DNA of 64,000 bases from Choristoneura fumiferana (lineage: Eukaryota; Arthropoda; Insecta; Lepidoptera; Tortricidae): positions 6,237,906 through 6,301,905 of the forward strand of contig NC_133501.1 in the NCBI RefSeq assembly GCF_025370935.1, read 5' to 3'. The number at the start of each line of letters is the position of its first letter. The stretch's first letter is position 1. This document shows, in pieces, positions 42,351 to 53,033 of the stretch. The notes below the pieces were generated by a model, which was not told the DNA's origin, ran no database searches, and was given only the letters and a program-made list of their open reading frames with translations. The translations under genes were made by a program, and so were the position numbers.

Positions 42351-42504
42351 CGCATAATTATTTTTTACTTTTTAATTGTCTTTTCAAGCAGCGTTTTTTT
42401 CGGGCGTTTTTATTTTTATTTTTGCTGGCGTTTTTTAAGTCGGGTTTTTTTAATTTTAAATTTAAGTTTTTATTTCATGTTTTTTAAACTTTGATACATA
42501 TTTT

Positions 42505-43335
42505 TTAAACTGTACTAGTGTGTCTGGTATCCTGGCTGCAGCATCAGCTCATCTTGTTGCCACCATTGCATTGTATGTAGAATCAATACTGATCAAAAGG
42601 AATCAAACACTACATATCTGCTATTATTTTTTCAAGAGTATACTGGTGTGCTGGATATCCTGGCTGTAGCATCAGCTCGTCGTGTTGCCACCACTGCATT
42701 GTATGTAGAATCAATTACTGATCAAAACGATTCCAAACACGACATATGTGCTATTATTTTTTATAGAGTGTACTAGTGTGCTGGATATCCTGGCTGCAGC
42801 ATCAGCTCATCGTGTTGCCACCATTGCATTGTATGTAGAATCAAATACTGATCAAAAGGAATTAAACACGACATATCTGCTATTATTTTTTCAAGAGTAT
42901 ACTGGTGTGCTGAATATCCTGGCTGCAGCATCAGCTCGTCGTGTTGCCACCATTGCATTGTATGTAGAATCAATTACTGATCAAAACGAATCCAAACACG
43001 ACATATCTGCTATTATTTTTTCAAGAGTATACTGGTGTGCTGGATATCCTGGCTGCAGCATCAGCTCGTCGTGTTGCCACCACTGCATTGTATGTAGAAT
43101 CAATGACTGATCAAAACGAATCCAAACACGACATATGTGCTATTTTTTTTTAGAGTGTACTTTTGTGCTGGATATCCTGGCTGCAGCATCAGCTCGTCGT
43201 GTTGCCACCATTGCATTGTATGTAGAATCAATTACTGATCAAAACGAACCCAACACGATATATCTGCTATAGTTTTATTAAGAGTGTACCTACTAGTGTT
43301 CTGGATATCCTGGCTGCAGCATCAGGCCGAGAACT
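42505..43335 (+). repeat. tandem array, about 7 copies of a ~129-bp unit
   Basis: The landmark CTGGATATCCTGGCTGCAGC recurs near 42525 (variant), 42651, 42781, 42910 (variant), 43040, 43168 and 43301. Each unit also has CGTGTTGCCACCATTGCATT GTATGTAGAATCAA and TGATCAAAACGAATCC. The unit length is not a multiple of three, so the open frame across part of it has no coding meaning. Confidence 0.9.
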
Positions 43336-43439
43336 CTATAATCTTGCATAGCTATATTGTATTCATGGGTGTTTCAAATTTTAGGTCCCAAATATGTTTG
43401 AAAGTAAAGTAAATATCCATTATGCGTCTAAGATTCCTA

Positions 43440-43675
43440 CCGCAGCGAACAAAAGAGCTGATGATCTTGAAATGGCTGAACCGATTTTGATAAATCATGT
43501 CTGAGATCCATCGCTAGAAAACCAGCTTTCAAATAAAAAAACCGCATTCAAATCGGTCCACCCGTTTAAGCGCTACGGTGCCACAGACAGACACACAGAC
43601 ACACAGACACACAGACACACACACATAGCGGTCAAACTTATAACACCCTCTTTTTCGTCGGGGGTTAACTAGTTG
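43440..43675 (-). repeat. dispersed repeat family E, partial
   Basis: GGTGCCACAGACAGACACAC and AACTTATAACACCCTCTTTT TCGTCGGGGGTT are the reverse of the family E start (AACCCCCGACGCAAAAAGAG). Contains an (ACAGAC)n microsatellite. Confidence 0.6.
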
Positions 43676-43734
43676 CCTATGCTAAATTTAGTGGGTACTT
43701 AGGGAGTTATAGTGACAAATGAAAACTTTTGTTG

Positions 43735-43930
43735 TGGTTTGTTAAATTAATATCTGGTAGCGTAGCGTGGTGTACGGTTGTGTTGCTCTGAAGATGAGCT
43801 CTGGTTGAGTTCGAAACGCGTCTGTGTATTATGGTGGTGGTGATAGATGGGTTTGTGTGTGTTCTTACAGTGTGGAGGTGGAGGAACTGCATGAACACGC
43901 ATATAGGTATTGCATAAACTTAACTATCAT
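43735..43930 (+). mobile_element. PLE-B fragment, copy 2
   Basis: CTCTGAAGATGAGCTCTGGT TGAGTTCGAAACGCGTCTGT, then GGTGGTGGTGATAGATGGGT and GAGGAACTGCATGAACACGC. The hammerhead-like core is at 43788-43822. Confidence 0.5.
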
Positions 43931-44119
43931 AAGGTCGCGAAGAAATTCTTATAGTTCATTGCCTATTTTGTCTAATTTCGTCATTTCACTAAACGGATGC
44001 CTGTTTTTTAACCCCCGACGCAAAAAGAGGGGTCTTATAAGTTTGACCGCTATGTGTGTCTGTCTGTCTTTCTGTCTGTGGCACCGTAGCTCTTAAACGG
44101 GTGGACCGATTTTAAAGCG

Positions 44120-44335
44120 GTTTTTTTTAAGATTGGTTTTTTGGAATCTTTTTGTATTTTTTATTTCAATTCCAAATTTTACTTTTACGGTCATCCCGTA
44201 AAACCGAAATTGAAAATACAAACTGAAATATAGATGCACAGAAAAAACAGAAAAATAAGACCATCACTGGGAATCGAACCCAGGTCCTCGGTAATCCGTA
44301 CCGCGTGCTATACCGCTACACCACTGATGGTCATG
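44120..44335 (-). mobile_element. S1 SINE, minus member of an inverted pair
   Basis: The head 44259-44332 (minus) is GACCATCAGTGGTGTAGCGG..CCCAGTGATGGTC and the body runs left to about 44120 (AAATTCCAAATTTTACTTTT). Inverted relative to the next entry. Confidence 0.8.
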
Positions 44336-44363
44336 GTGGATGGTTTGTTGAAAGTCTAAGTTT

Positions 44364-44500
44364 GACCATCAGTGGTGTAGCGGTATAGCACGCGGTATGG
44401 ATTACCGAGGACCTGGGTTCGATTCCCAGTGATGGTCTTATTTTTCTGTTTTTTCTTTGCATCTATATTTCAGTTTGTATTTTCAATTTCGGTTTTTTTT
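44364..44500 (+). mobile_element. S1 SINE, plus member, with tRNA-like head
   Basis: 44364-44437 folds like a tRNA: acceptor GACCATC with GATGGTC (7 bp) and T-arm CTGGG-TTCGATT-CCCAG. The D arm and anticodon arm are irregular, so it is a SINE promoter and not a tRNA gene. It is followed by the S1 body (TCTGTTTTTTCTTTGCATCT). Confidence 0.8.
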
Positions 44501-44959
44501 TATTTGAAAGCATGTTTTCTAGCGATGGTTCTTAGATATTTTTTATAAAAATTGGTTCAGCCGTTTTTGAGATATTGAACTTTGAAGTGACAAAGTCGGT
44601 GGTTTTCCAACTTTAAGTTGGTTAGGTTAGTTTAGGCAAACAAATGATGAAATGGATTCGCCATTTTAACATCCTGCATGATTTGGTCATATCCTTTCCA
44701 ATCTCTGTAAAAGCTAGTAACTATAGTTGGAACGTTGCAGCATTGCCTATACTTTCTACAATCGCGCACTCGCATGTTTACTAACGCATCGTCCGTCTCG
44801 CCTCGCTCGCGCGCCAGAGCGGGACAGCACATGCGCCGGACCTTGGAACTGATAACACAGCTATTATGGCATTGTTTTCCGCCGGCAGGAAAAATTGAAG
44901 CGATTTTACTTACAAGGTGAACGGAGTTTATTTAATAACAGTTATTTTTTAAATGAATT

Positions 44960-45115
44960 AAGAAAGAAAGAAAATACATTTATTTAACGCCATAAAAAAC
45001 AAACATAGGAACAAACATAGAACAAATAAAGACATACATGACGCTAAACAGGTCCCCACTCAGCATAATGCCACGGCAAGCCGTGGCGCTGATTTTCAGT
45101 GAGGACCTTATCTAA
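44960..45115 (-). mobile_element. LINE 3' tail (TTTCTTTC type), minus
   Basis: AAGAAAGAAAGAAAATACAT TTATTTAACGCC..CAGCATAATGCCACGGCAAG..GCTGATTTTCAGTGAGGACC. Related to 45848-46035 and 57640-58000. Confidence 0.55.
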
Positions 45116-45249
45116 AAACTAACTTAAAATAAAAATTTAAAATAAAATAAAACAAATATTAAATTGTATGGCAACACCGGCTTAAACAGTTCAATCGTGT
45201 GCAGTTAAGTAAGTTAATTAAGTAGTTATTATTTTGATATGTTCTGTTC

Positions 45250-45738
45250 TTAACCCCCGACGCAAAAAGAGGGGTGTTATAAGTTTGACCGCTATGTAAA
45301 CAAAAAAAAAATATAAGCTGTCTATTTCACGCAAAAAAACAAAAAGCATTTTACAATAATAAAAGTGAGTCCTTAATCCTAATTTTAAGGATTTTGCGTG
45401 GCCTCGGTTAGCGAAAGACTGAGTTGCCCACGCGTAAATAGTCTAAGTATGTGTGTTAGTATGTGTCTGTATGTGTGTCTGTGGCACCGTAGCTCTTAAA
45501 CGGGTGGACCGATTTGAATGCGTTTTGTTTATTTGAAAGCAGGTTTACTAGCGATGGTTCTTAGACATTTTTTATCAAAATTAGTGTAGCCGTTTTTGAG
45601 ATATTGATCTTTGAAGTGACAAAGTCGGGGGTTTTCCAACTTTTAGTTGGTTAGGTTAATCTAGGCAAACAAATGATGAAATGGATTCGCCATTTTAACA
45701 TCCTGCATGATTTGGTCATATCCTTTCCAATCTCTAGG
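45250..45738 (+). repeat. dispersed repeat family E, second direct copy
   Basis: AACCCCCGACGCAAAAAGAG GGGTG..to GGATTCGCCATTTTAACATC..CCTTTCCAATCTCT. About 160 bp (45297-45460) not present in the 44 kb copy are inserted. Otherwise near-identical by eye. Confidence 0.75.
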
Positions 45739-45847
45739 GTATACTCCCACAAAAACTACGTAGCTGTGATTTTGTTTCAATGCTTCAGCTGCTATGGATT
45801 AGGAGAAAAACGAGTTAGAAGATAAATGTTAAGGAAACACATTTTTA

Positions 45848-46035
45848 AAGAAAAGAAAGAAAGAAAATAAATTTATTCACAACACAAGCAAGACACAACA
45901 ATAGTATTAAGTACAAATAGACAACATGTAGAAAGAAGTATGCGTCATTGCGGTTGTGAATCGGACACTGGCTCAGCATAATGCTGAAGCGTTAATAATA
46001 AACACCCCAGCGCTGATTTTCAGCCAGCACCGTTG
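45848..46035 (-). mobile_element. LINE 3' tail (TTTCTTTC type), minus
   Basis: AAGAAAGAAAGAAAATAAAT TTATTCACAACACAAGC..GAATCGGACACTGGCTCAGC..GCTGATTTTCAGCCAGCACC. It has the uninterrupted site that is split by a palindrome at 57750. Confidence 0.55.
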
Positions 46036-46459
46036 GCACCGTTGGTTGGTTTTTGACATTATCTCTGTGACAGTTCAAGATAGAGGGCTGAAAGTTGGAG
46101 TGATTACTAGTAATGAGGCGACAAACAATTGACATTCACCAATTCAACTATTCCTCACAGGGGCCACATGTCCTTCCTTAGCCTGCTAAACCCTTTCTTG
46201 ACAATTTCATGGCGGAACAACTTTTTGAGAAATACACAAGCCTATACTGCGTAACACTGTCTGCATAATGTCGATGTGTGTATGTGTGTTTATGCGTTCT
46301 GTTATCTAGCACCTGTCCCAACAGATCGGGTAAACAGTGTAATCACCTGTTTCGGTACACGCTCTGCCCAACTGCGTAACACTGTATCAGTTAAAACACG
46401 GTAGTGCGAGCCACTCGCAAACCGAGGGTTGCATACATGTTAGCATATTGTTCTCTAAC

Positions 46460-46650
46460 ATCGTAGTGGTAGCATGGTGAATAGTTGTTGCTCTGAAGAT
46501 GACTTCTGGTTGAGTTCGAAACGGTCAGTGTAGTGTGGTGGTGGTAAGAGATGGGTGTGTGTGATTTGTGTGTGTTCGTACAGTGTGGTGGGGAGGTACT
46601 GCACGCATATCTTGCATAAACGTTGCTGTCATAAGGTCGCGGGTGAAAAA
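46460..46650 (+). mobile_element. PLE-B fragment, copy 3
   Basis: CTCTGAAGATGACTTCTGGT TGAGTTCGAAACGGTCAGTG, then the GGTGGTGG..GATGGG block. The stem III palindrome is damaged (ACGGTC), so its ribozyme-like core looks inactive. Confidence 0.5.
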
Positions 46651-46917
46651 AGAAATTGTTCCAGTTCATTGATATGGACCTCCGAAAAGTAACGCCTGAT
46701 TCAATAAATTAATTACCGTAGGCAAAAATAATTTCGTAGGCTTTTATTTGGAACTCTATTGCCACTTCTGAGAACAATTCTTACGCTATCCCGCGGGAAC
46801 TGTGCAATTTTTAAGGTTAAAAACTATCCTATATCCTGAATACAAAAAAGTTCTTTGCGAAAACTATTACGCACTCGTAATATAAGAAACTAATTTCATC
46901 AGATTTCGTAAGAAAAA

Positions 46918-47690
46918 GCCTTGGTGGCCTAGTGGAACCCTCCGGCGTCTTACGTCAAAGTCGTAAAATGTCCAGGTGCCCAGGTTGTAGAATGACCAGG
47001 TAGTAGAATGACAAGATCGTAAAATAACCAAGTGGTAGAATGTCAAAATCGTAAAATAACCAGGTAGTAGAATGTCAAGGTCGTAAGATAACCAGATAGT
47101 AGAATGTCAAGGTCGTAATATAACCAGGTAGTAGAATGTCAAGATCGTAACATAACCAGGTAGTAGAATGTCAAGGTCGTAAGATAACCAGGTAGTAGAA
47201 TGTCAAGGTCGTAATATAACCAGGTAGTAGAATGTCAAGATCGTAACATAACCAGGTAGTTAAATGTCAGGTGGTAAATTGATATTAATAGTACATAGTA
47301 GGAAATTTTTTAACAAAAAAGTAAACCCGACTTTGTATACCGAAATTTACGAAACACCACATTACGAAAAAATTAATTAAGTAATATTTTTCTAAGGATT
47401 TCGTATTTTGTACGGAATCTTCTAAGTTTAGGTATATGGCCTTTCAAGAAGAGGATGGTGGGTTCAAACCCCGGCTCGCACCTCTGAGTTTTTAGAAATT
47501 ATGTGCGAAATTACATTTGAAAACCACGAGCTCTACGGTGAAGTAAAATATCGTGAAAAAACCTGTACAACATGCAAAGCAATTCAATAGTGTGTGAAGT
47601 TCCCAATCCGCACTGGGCCTTCGTGGGAACTCGACCCAAACCCTCTCATTCTGAGCGAAGGCCGTGCCCAGCAGTGGGACGTATTTCCAG
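46918..47690 (+). mobile_element. S2 SINE split by about 500 bp of other repeats
   Basis: The head GCCTTGGTGGCCTAGTGG (46918-46935) is cut off from the rest, which resumes at 47437 (CCTTTCAAGAAGAGGATGGT GGGTTCAAACC). The insert holds the minisatellite element (46944-47276) and a family D scrap (47345-47436). Confidence 0.7.
46944..47276 (+). repeat. minisatellite element, 15/30/90-bp hierarchy (copy 2)
   Basis: The 30-bp unit is ATAACCAGGTAGTAGAATGT CAAGGTCGTA, itself two alternating 15-bp halves. Three unit variants (..GTAAGATA, ..GTAATATA, ..GTAACATA) recur in order twice, a 90-bp higher-order repeat. The left flank TCTTACGTCAAAGTCGTAAA is shared with the reversed array at 9730-9935. Confidence 0.85.
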
Positions 47691-47934
47691 CGATTTCGTG
47701 GCTGGTACCGTAGTAAAAGTTGCTCAGTGTGAATCTCGCCATCAACCCTTTCACTGCTCATGAACCCGGAATCACCCTGTATATAGACTGGAACGATTAA
47801 TCTTATCAGTGGTTGCCAATAGGCTTATTGGCACATATTCTCCTTTGCTTGACTATACCTTATACGTATGTACTCGTATACGAGTATGTATGTAAACTCT
47901 TAAAATAAATACAACACGACTAAAGTATGTATTT

Positions 47935-48208
47935 GCAGGTGGTAGGACCTTGTGCAAGGTCCGCCCGGATCGCTACCACCATCTTGCTCGCTAATCCTGC
48001 CGTGAAGCAGCAGTGCTTGCACTGTTGTGTTTCGGTGTGGAGAGTAAGACAGCCGGTGAAATTACCGGCACTGGAGGTATCCATCTTAGGCCTCTAGGTT
48101 GGCACGCATCTGCAATCCCCTGGTATTGCAGGTGTCTATGGGCGGTGGTGATCTCTTACCATCAGGAGACCCACTTGCTCGTTTGCCATCCAGTCAAATA
48201 AAAAAAAT
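47935..48208 (+). mobile_element. LINE 3' end, family L3
   Basis: CAGGTGGTAGGACCTTGTGC..GACAGCCGGTGAAATTACCG..TTACCATCAGGAGACCCACT TGCTCGTTTGCC and poly-A. A related, different tail follows at 48285-48405 (GGGCCGGCAACGCACCTGTG..poly-A). Confidence 0.7.
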
Positions 48209-48404
48209 GGAACCAGCTGCCTGGGACAGTGTTTCCGGAGCGGGACAATTTAGGGATCTTTAAAAAACGAGCCTATCAGTCTCTCAAAGGGCCGGCAACG
48301 CACCTGTGATACCCCTCGTGTCGACAGGTGTCCATGGGCGGCGGTGATTGCTTCCCATCAGGTGACCCACATGCTCGTTTGCCTCCTCTTATATATAAAA
48401 AAAA

Positions 48405-48865
48405 CAAATACACGGAAAGAAGAGCAAAGGCGAGCTGATCCCTAAAAAGGGATCTCTTCCAGCTAACCTAGTTAAGAGAAGACAATTCATTAAGAAGAAG
48501 ATAAGCAAACAGTTAAAATTACATGCGGTAAAGAGGAAAACGCCCGAAGAATTGCGAAACTAAAGTGGTAGTGGGCGGGGCACATTGCTCGCAGGACTGA
48601 GTGCCGATGGGGTCGGAAGGTTCTCGAATGGCGTCCGCGGACCGGGAGACGAGCTGTTGGTAGGCCTCCAACAAGATGGAGCGACGACCTGGTTAAGATC
48701 GCGGGATCGCGGTGGATGCGGAAAGCACAAAACCGGTCTGAGTGGAGAGCCTTGGGGAGGCCATGTCAGCAGTGGACGTCTTTCGGCTGACATGATGATG
48801 ATGATGAAAGAGGAAAACAGAAATACTCAAAAGAAAAGGGAAATAAATACAAAATTGTATGACCC
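48405..48865 (-). mobile_element. CR1-group LINE 3' UTR copy, split by an RTE tail
   Basis: 48408-48541 and 48807-48865 match the 3' UTR of the LINE at 49232 (AAAAGGGATCTCTTCCAGCT, then CAGAAATACTCAAAAG). The RTE 3' end at 48542-48806 interrupts it. Confidence 0.75.
48542..48806 (+). mobile_element. RTE 3' end with a 12-bp target duplication
   Basis: It starts GCCCGAAGAATTGCG and ends CGGCTGACATGATGATGATG. The flanks AAAGAGGAAAAC at 48530-48541 and 48807-48818 are identical. Confidence 0.9.
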
Positions 48866-49005
48866 AAAAATGGTATTAGGCACAGCAACCCCGGGTCGCC
48901 TGCCTTATCGTTCGTTCAACTGATAAGCTTGCAAATTCAAGAATAAGGTGCATGACACTTGTGACACGCTTGGGTTAACTTGACTTGTGTATACCTTTTT
49001 AGGGT

Positions 49006-49200
49006 CCCGTACCCGAAGGGTGCCAACGGATCCCTATTACTGAGACTCCGCTGTCTGTCTGTCTGTCCGTCCTTCTGTCACAGGGCTCTATCTCTTGAGT
49101 CGTAATAGCTAGACAGTTGAAATTTTCACAGATTATGTATTACTGTGGCCGCTATAACAACAAATACTAAAAACAGAATAAAATAAAAATAAAATAACAA
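49006..49200 (+). repeat. left part of a family D sister element
   Basis: TTTTTAGGGTCCCGTACCCG AAGGGTGCC..GCTAGACAGTTGAAATTTTC..AAATACTAAAAACAGAATAA. Its right end appears at 54275-54420. Confidence 0.65.
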
Positions 49201-49524
49201 TATGTAACAATTTGAATCGTTTGTTTATGTAGAATTGTATGTATGTATGTAAACTCTTTATTGCACATAAAAATAAAAATACAAATACACAGAGAGGAGA
49301 ACAAAGGCGAGCTTATCCCTAAAAAGGGATCTCTTCCAGCTAACCTAGTTAGGAAAAAACATTTGGTTATATAGAGGATAAGCAGACAGTGAAAATTACG
49401 TGCGGTAAAGAGACAAAACAGAAATACTCAAAAGAGATAAAATAAATACAACATTATTTACATTAAAACTAACATAAAACAAAAGAAATATAACAAACAA
49501 TTACAAAATCGAAACAGTCTCATC

Positions 49525-52517
49525 TCAGGTGTCAGTGTCCAGCCATAATTTCTTTAAACTCTCCCTGAACGAGGCCACAGACGGAGATTCCCTTAGAGAC
49601 AAGGGTAAATCGTTCCACAGCTTGACTGAATGGAAAGTGAAAGATTTAGCATAAGAGCGCGCGTTGTTAGGCGGGAAGGCAAGTGTAAGTTTGGAACTCG
49701 ACCGCAAACGGTGTCCACTTCCAGTGGCCAAGTAGCTAAATCTTTCAGACAGGTAAGAAGGAGAAGCAGGGTTAAACAGGACATTATAAAGAAGACAAAG
49801 GGTATGAATGTCTCTGCGATGACGAATAGGTAGCCAGTGAAGCTGTTTGCGGAATTGGGAGACATGATCATACTTACGTAGACCATAAATGTACCTGATA
49901 CACACATTCTGCAAACGTTCCAGCTTGTCAAGCAACTCTTCTCTTAGGTCAACAAAAGCAATATCACCATAATCGAGGAGAGGCAAGAGCAGAGAACGAG
50001 CGAGAGTAAGTTTCGTTTGAAACGGAAAAAAGTTCTGCAGACGTCTCAAGGAGTGAAGTGATGCAAAGAGCTTACGGCTAATCTCATTTATATGAGCAGT
50101 CCACGAAAGAGTTTGGTCCATGATAATACCCAAATTCCTAACCGTACTTGACAACGGGATCGTAGTCCCTCCAAATAAGATTTTAGGTATTACCACTTCC
50201 GACAGTCTATCGATAAAGTAGGAACTGCCAATTATTATAGCCTGCGTCTTTGCAGCATTAACCTTCAGGCCAAACTGTGTGGCCCAGCCATTGATGGTAT
50301 TCAGATCAGTGTTAATTTGATCAATCAGAGACGGCACATCGTCAAAGCCAGCCGCCGCATAGATTTGCAGGTCATCAGCGTATAAATGATAAGATGAGTA
50401 AAGGGACTTGGTAATACCATTAATAAAAATTGAAAAAAGAAGAGGAGATAACACACCACCCTGAGGAACACCAGCAGCAAGATCGTGCCACTCTGAGGAG
50501 TGATCATCAATCCTAACTTTCTGGCGTCTTCCAAAGAGATATGCACGAAACCAAGAAATAGCAGATGGAGACAAGTTAAGATTCTGTAGGGTTCCGATTA
50601 GGATATCAAAATCCACGGTATTGAAGGCACTACTAAAATCCAAAAGAACTAGGATGGTAAGCATTTTACGCTGGATATTATGACGAATGTCATCAGTGAC
50701 CTTCACCAAAGCTGTGACCGTGCTATGCCCGGGCGGAAACCGGATTGTAGAGGATTAAGCAGGTTATGTCTGTTGAGATGAGATGACAGACGGCGATTTA
50801 CAAAATGTTCAATAACCTTGGAAAGGACAGGGAGTATCGAAATTGGGCGGTACTCAGTGAAGGATGTTGGATTTGAGGTTTTTGGGAGAGGAATTACATG
50901 AGCAAGCTTCCACAGTGAAGGAAAAGTGCCCGTGGAAAAGGAGAAGTTTATAATGTGCGAGAGAATGGGAGCAATGTGATCCGCCGCCAGCATAAGCATG
51001 TCCAAGCCAAGGCAATCTTCACCAACAGCCTTCGTCCTAATGACTTTGAGAAAAGCTAGTATTTCCTGAGGTGAAATATCACCAAGTTCAAAAACGGGAC
51101 AGTCAGGGGAAGGTATAGTGGCAAGAAGAGATAGTGTATGGTGCTTAACGGAAGGATCCAATGTAACCGGAGAAGTACTGAAATGCTTATTTAAAGCATT
51201 GATGTCAAGAGCACCCGAAACACTTTGTTGAGCTTTGCCCACCCCTAGTGACTTTAAAAATTTCCACAACTTTGCTGGGGGACAGCCGTCGATGGATTCA
51301 TGTATGAATTTACGTTTAGCATTTCTACAAACTCTATTGCAGCGGTTACGTAATGAAATAAAGCTAAGGCGATTCCGCTCCGAAGGGTCCCGCCGCAGTC
51401 TGATACGAGCTCTATTTCGTTTAGCCATCAACGACTTAATATCAGGTGTCAGCCACGGAGCAGGAAGGTGCTTTACACGCATGGGTTTTAAAGGTGCGTG
51501 CTTTTCAAATATAGCCAGCAAAGTGTCGTTAAATAAGTTTACTTTTTGGTCAATATCCGAAAGAGCCACAATGCCCTGCCAGTCTGCAGCACTCAAATCC
51601 GCGTGAAACGCCTGCAGATCAATGTCATGTAAACTACGTCTTAAAATTACCCTGTGTTTATGCTTTGGAGGTCGAACATTGAGCGATGCATATATCAGGT
51701 CATGGTTTGAAAAAGCTACAGCACTATATTGGCCATGAAAAGAGACTAAATCAGGAGAGGATGTTAAAATCAAGTCAAGTAGAGAAGGAGTTCCATTATG
51801 TGGAAAATGTGTTGGGGACAAAGGCAAAATATGAAGGTTTAGAGAAGTGGCAAGAGACTGCAATTTGTTTGAACGATGATCCTTTTTTAAGAGACAAGTG
51901 TTGAAGTCACCCATTATGATATGGTGATCGAACTGTGGACCGACATCACACAAAACATTCTCAAGAGTATCGAAATAGTTTATATGAGAACTGGGACTAT
52001 AAAAAGTACCCAGAAGAATTTTGGCGTGATGCAAGCTAACGCTCAGGAAAAGAAACTCTGGGGAGCTACTATAGACCGACTGACTGACCGACCGAGAAAT
52101 CACCTGACATGTCAATCCGTCTCTAATATAAATGGCAACACCACCGCCACGTACCGTGTTAGAACCACCATCCCTAGTACCCGTCCTGTCATTACGAAAA
52201 AGACGGTACCCGGGAAGCGAATAAAGTGTTGAAGATAAAGAGGGCTTGAGCCACGTCTCCGAAATAAGAATAGCGTGGATATTCGAATTACATAACGCAA
52301 GCAACTCAAGATGGTGTGCCGGAACACTTTGTGCATTAATATGCACAATATTAAATTTTTTCGACGAAGAGACAAACGTGGAACGAAGGTGATCACTCAG
52401 GTCAGGCATGTCGGCGGCATCGTCCCGGGAGTCGTGAAGAGAAGACGACAGCGAGAAATATTCGCTATCGATGCTGGCATTGAAAACATCAGACATCTGA
52501 GACTGGAACAATAACAA
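49525..52517 (-). pseudogene. LINE ORF2: APE endonuclease and reverse transcriptase, one frameshift
   Basis: The first frame (52517-50703, 604 residues) holds the APE endonuclease: FNIVHINAQSVPA, ISETWLKPS, RGGGVAIYI, IIMGDFN, SLLDLILTS and SNHDLIYASL. It then holds the RT start (TEYRPISILPVLSKVIEHFV, LQSGFRPG). At about 50725-50740 the frame shifts, consistent with a one-base loss, and 50709-49525 continues with LLDFSSAFNTVD, GVPQGGVLSPLLFSIFINGI, YADDLQIYA (catalytic YADD) and NAAKTQAIIIG to a C terminus ending SLKKLWLDTDT. It would nick target DNA and copy its own RNA. Apart from the frameshift all catalytic motifs are present, so this copy is young but probably dead on its own. Confidence 0.9.
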
Positions 52518-53033
52518 TTAAGATAAAACTGTGTACCTATATACAAAAAAAAAAATACCTATGTAAGAAAATACAAATTCAACTAAGTATAAATATGTAC
52601 GAACGCAATTTATATATATCTATCTATACAAGCACAATATATCCTTTACCAAAAATTTCGACTACACACCAACAGCTATACATAGAAATTTAAACTCAGA
52701 TAGTAACATCTTAACAACAACAACAAAAAAAAAAAAAATTTAAACAATGATACCAAACAAAACATTTCTGTGCACAAAACAAATACCAGTCAGCATCGCA
52801 ATAACTAAACGCATGACAGCTGACGCTGAGACTGACAGCGACAACTCAACAGAACTGTCAACTGTCAAGCCGCAACAACACTTCCCTTGTTACACAAGTT
52901 CATTACGCGTTATTCATACAAAACAAAAAACAAGGTAGAATGAAAATAAAAACGCGAAAAGGAGGCGATAAGTAAAAATAACAAAAGAAATAGCAGGAGC
53001 CATTGACTTCCTGCCGTTCACTAGCGTATTGAC

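Larger units (their letters stand above)
44005..44715 (+). repeat. dispersed repeat family E, long copy with inserted SINE pair
   Basis: AACCCCCGACGCAAAAAGAG..CTTAAACGGGTGGACCGATT and, after the SINE pair (about 44120-44500), TCTAGCGATGGTTCTTAGAT..GCCGTTTTTGAGATATTGAA..GGTTTTCCAACTTTAAGTTG to CCTTTCCAATCTCT. It is repeated directly at 45250-45738. Confidence 0.75.

Noticed and set aside
42748..43110. 120-codon frame with repeated peptide
   Set aside because: It is a reading of the 129-bp tandem array; the unit is not a multiple of three and the frame breaks.
44364..44437. tRNA gene
   Set aside because: The acceptor stem and T arm pair, but the D and anticodon arms are irregular and the sequence is continuous with the S1 SINE body in several copies.
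46944..47276. CRISPR-like direct repeats
   Set aside because: Units are directly abutting variants of one another with no unique spacers, and the genome is eukaryotic.
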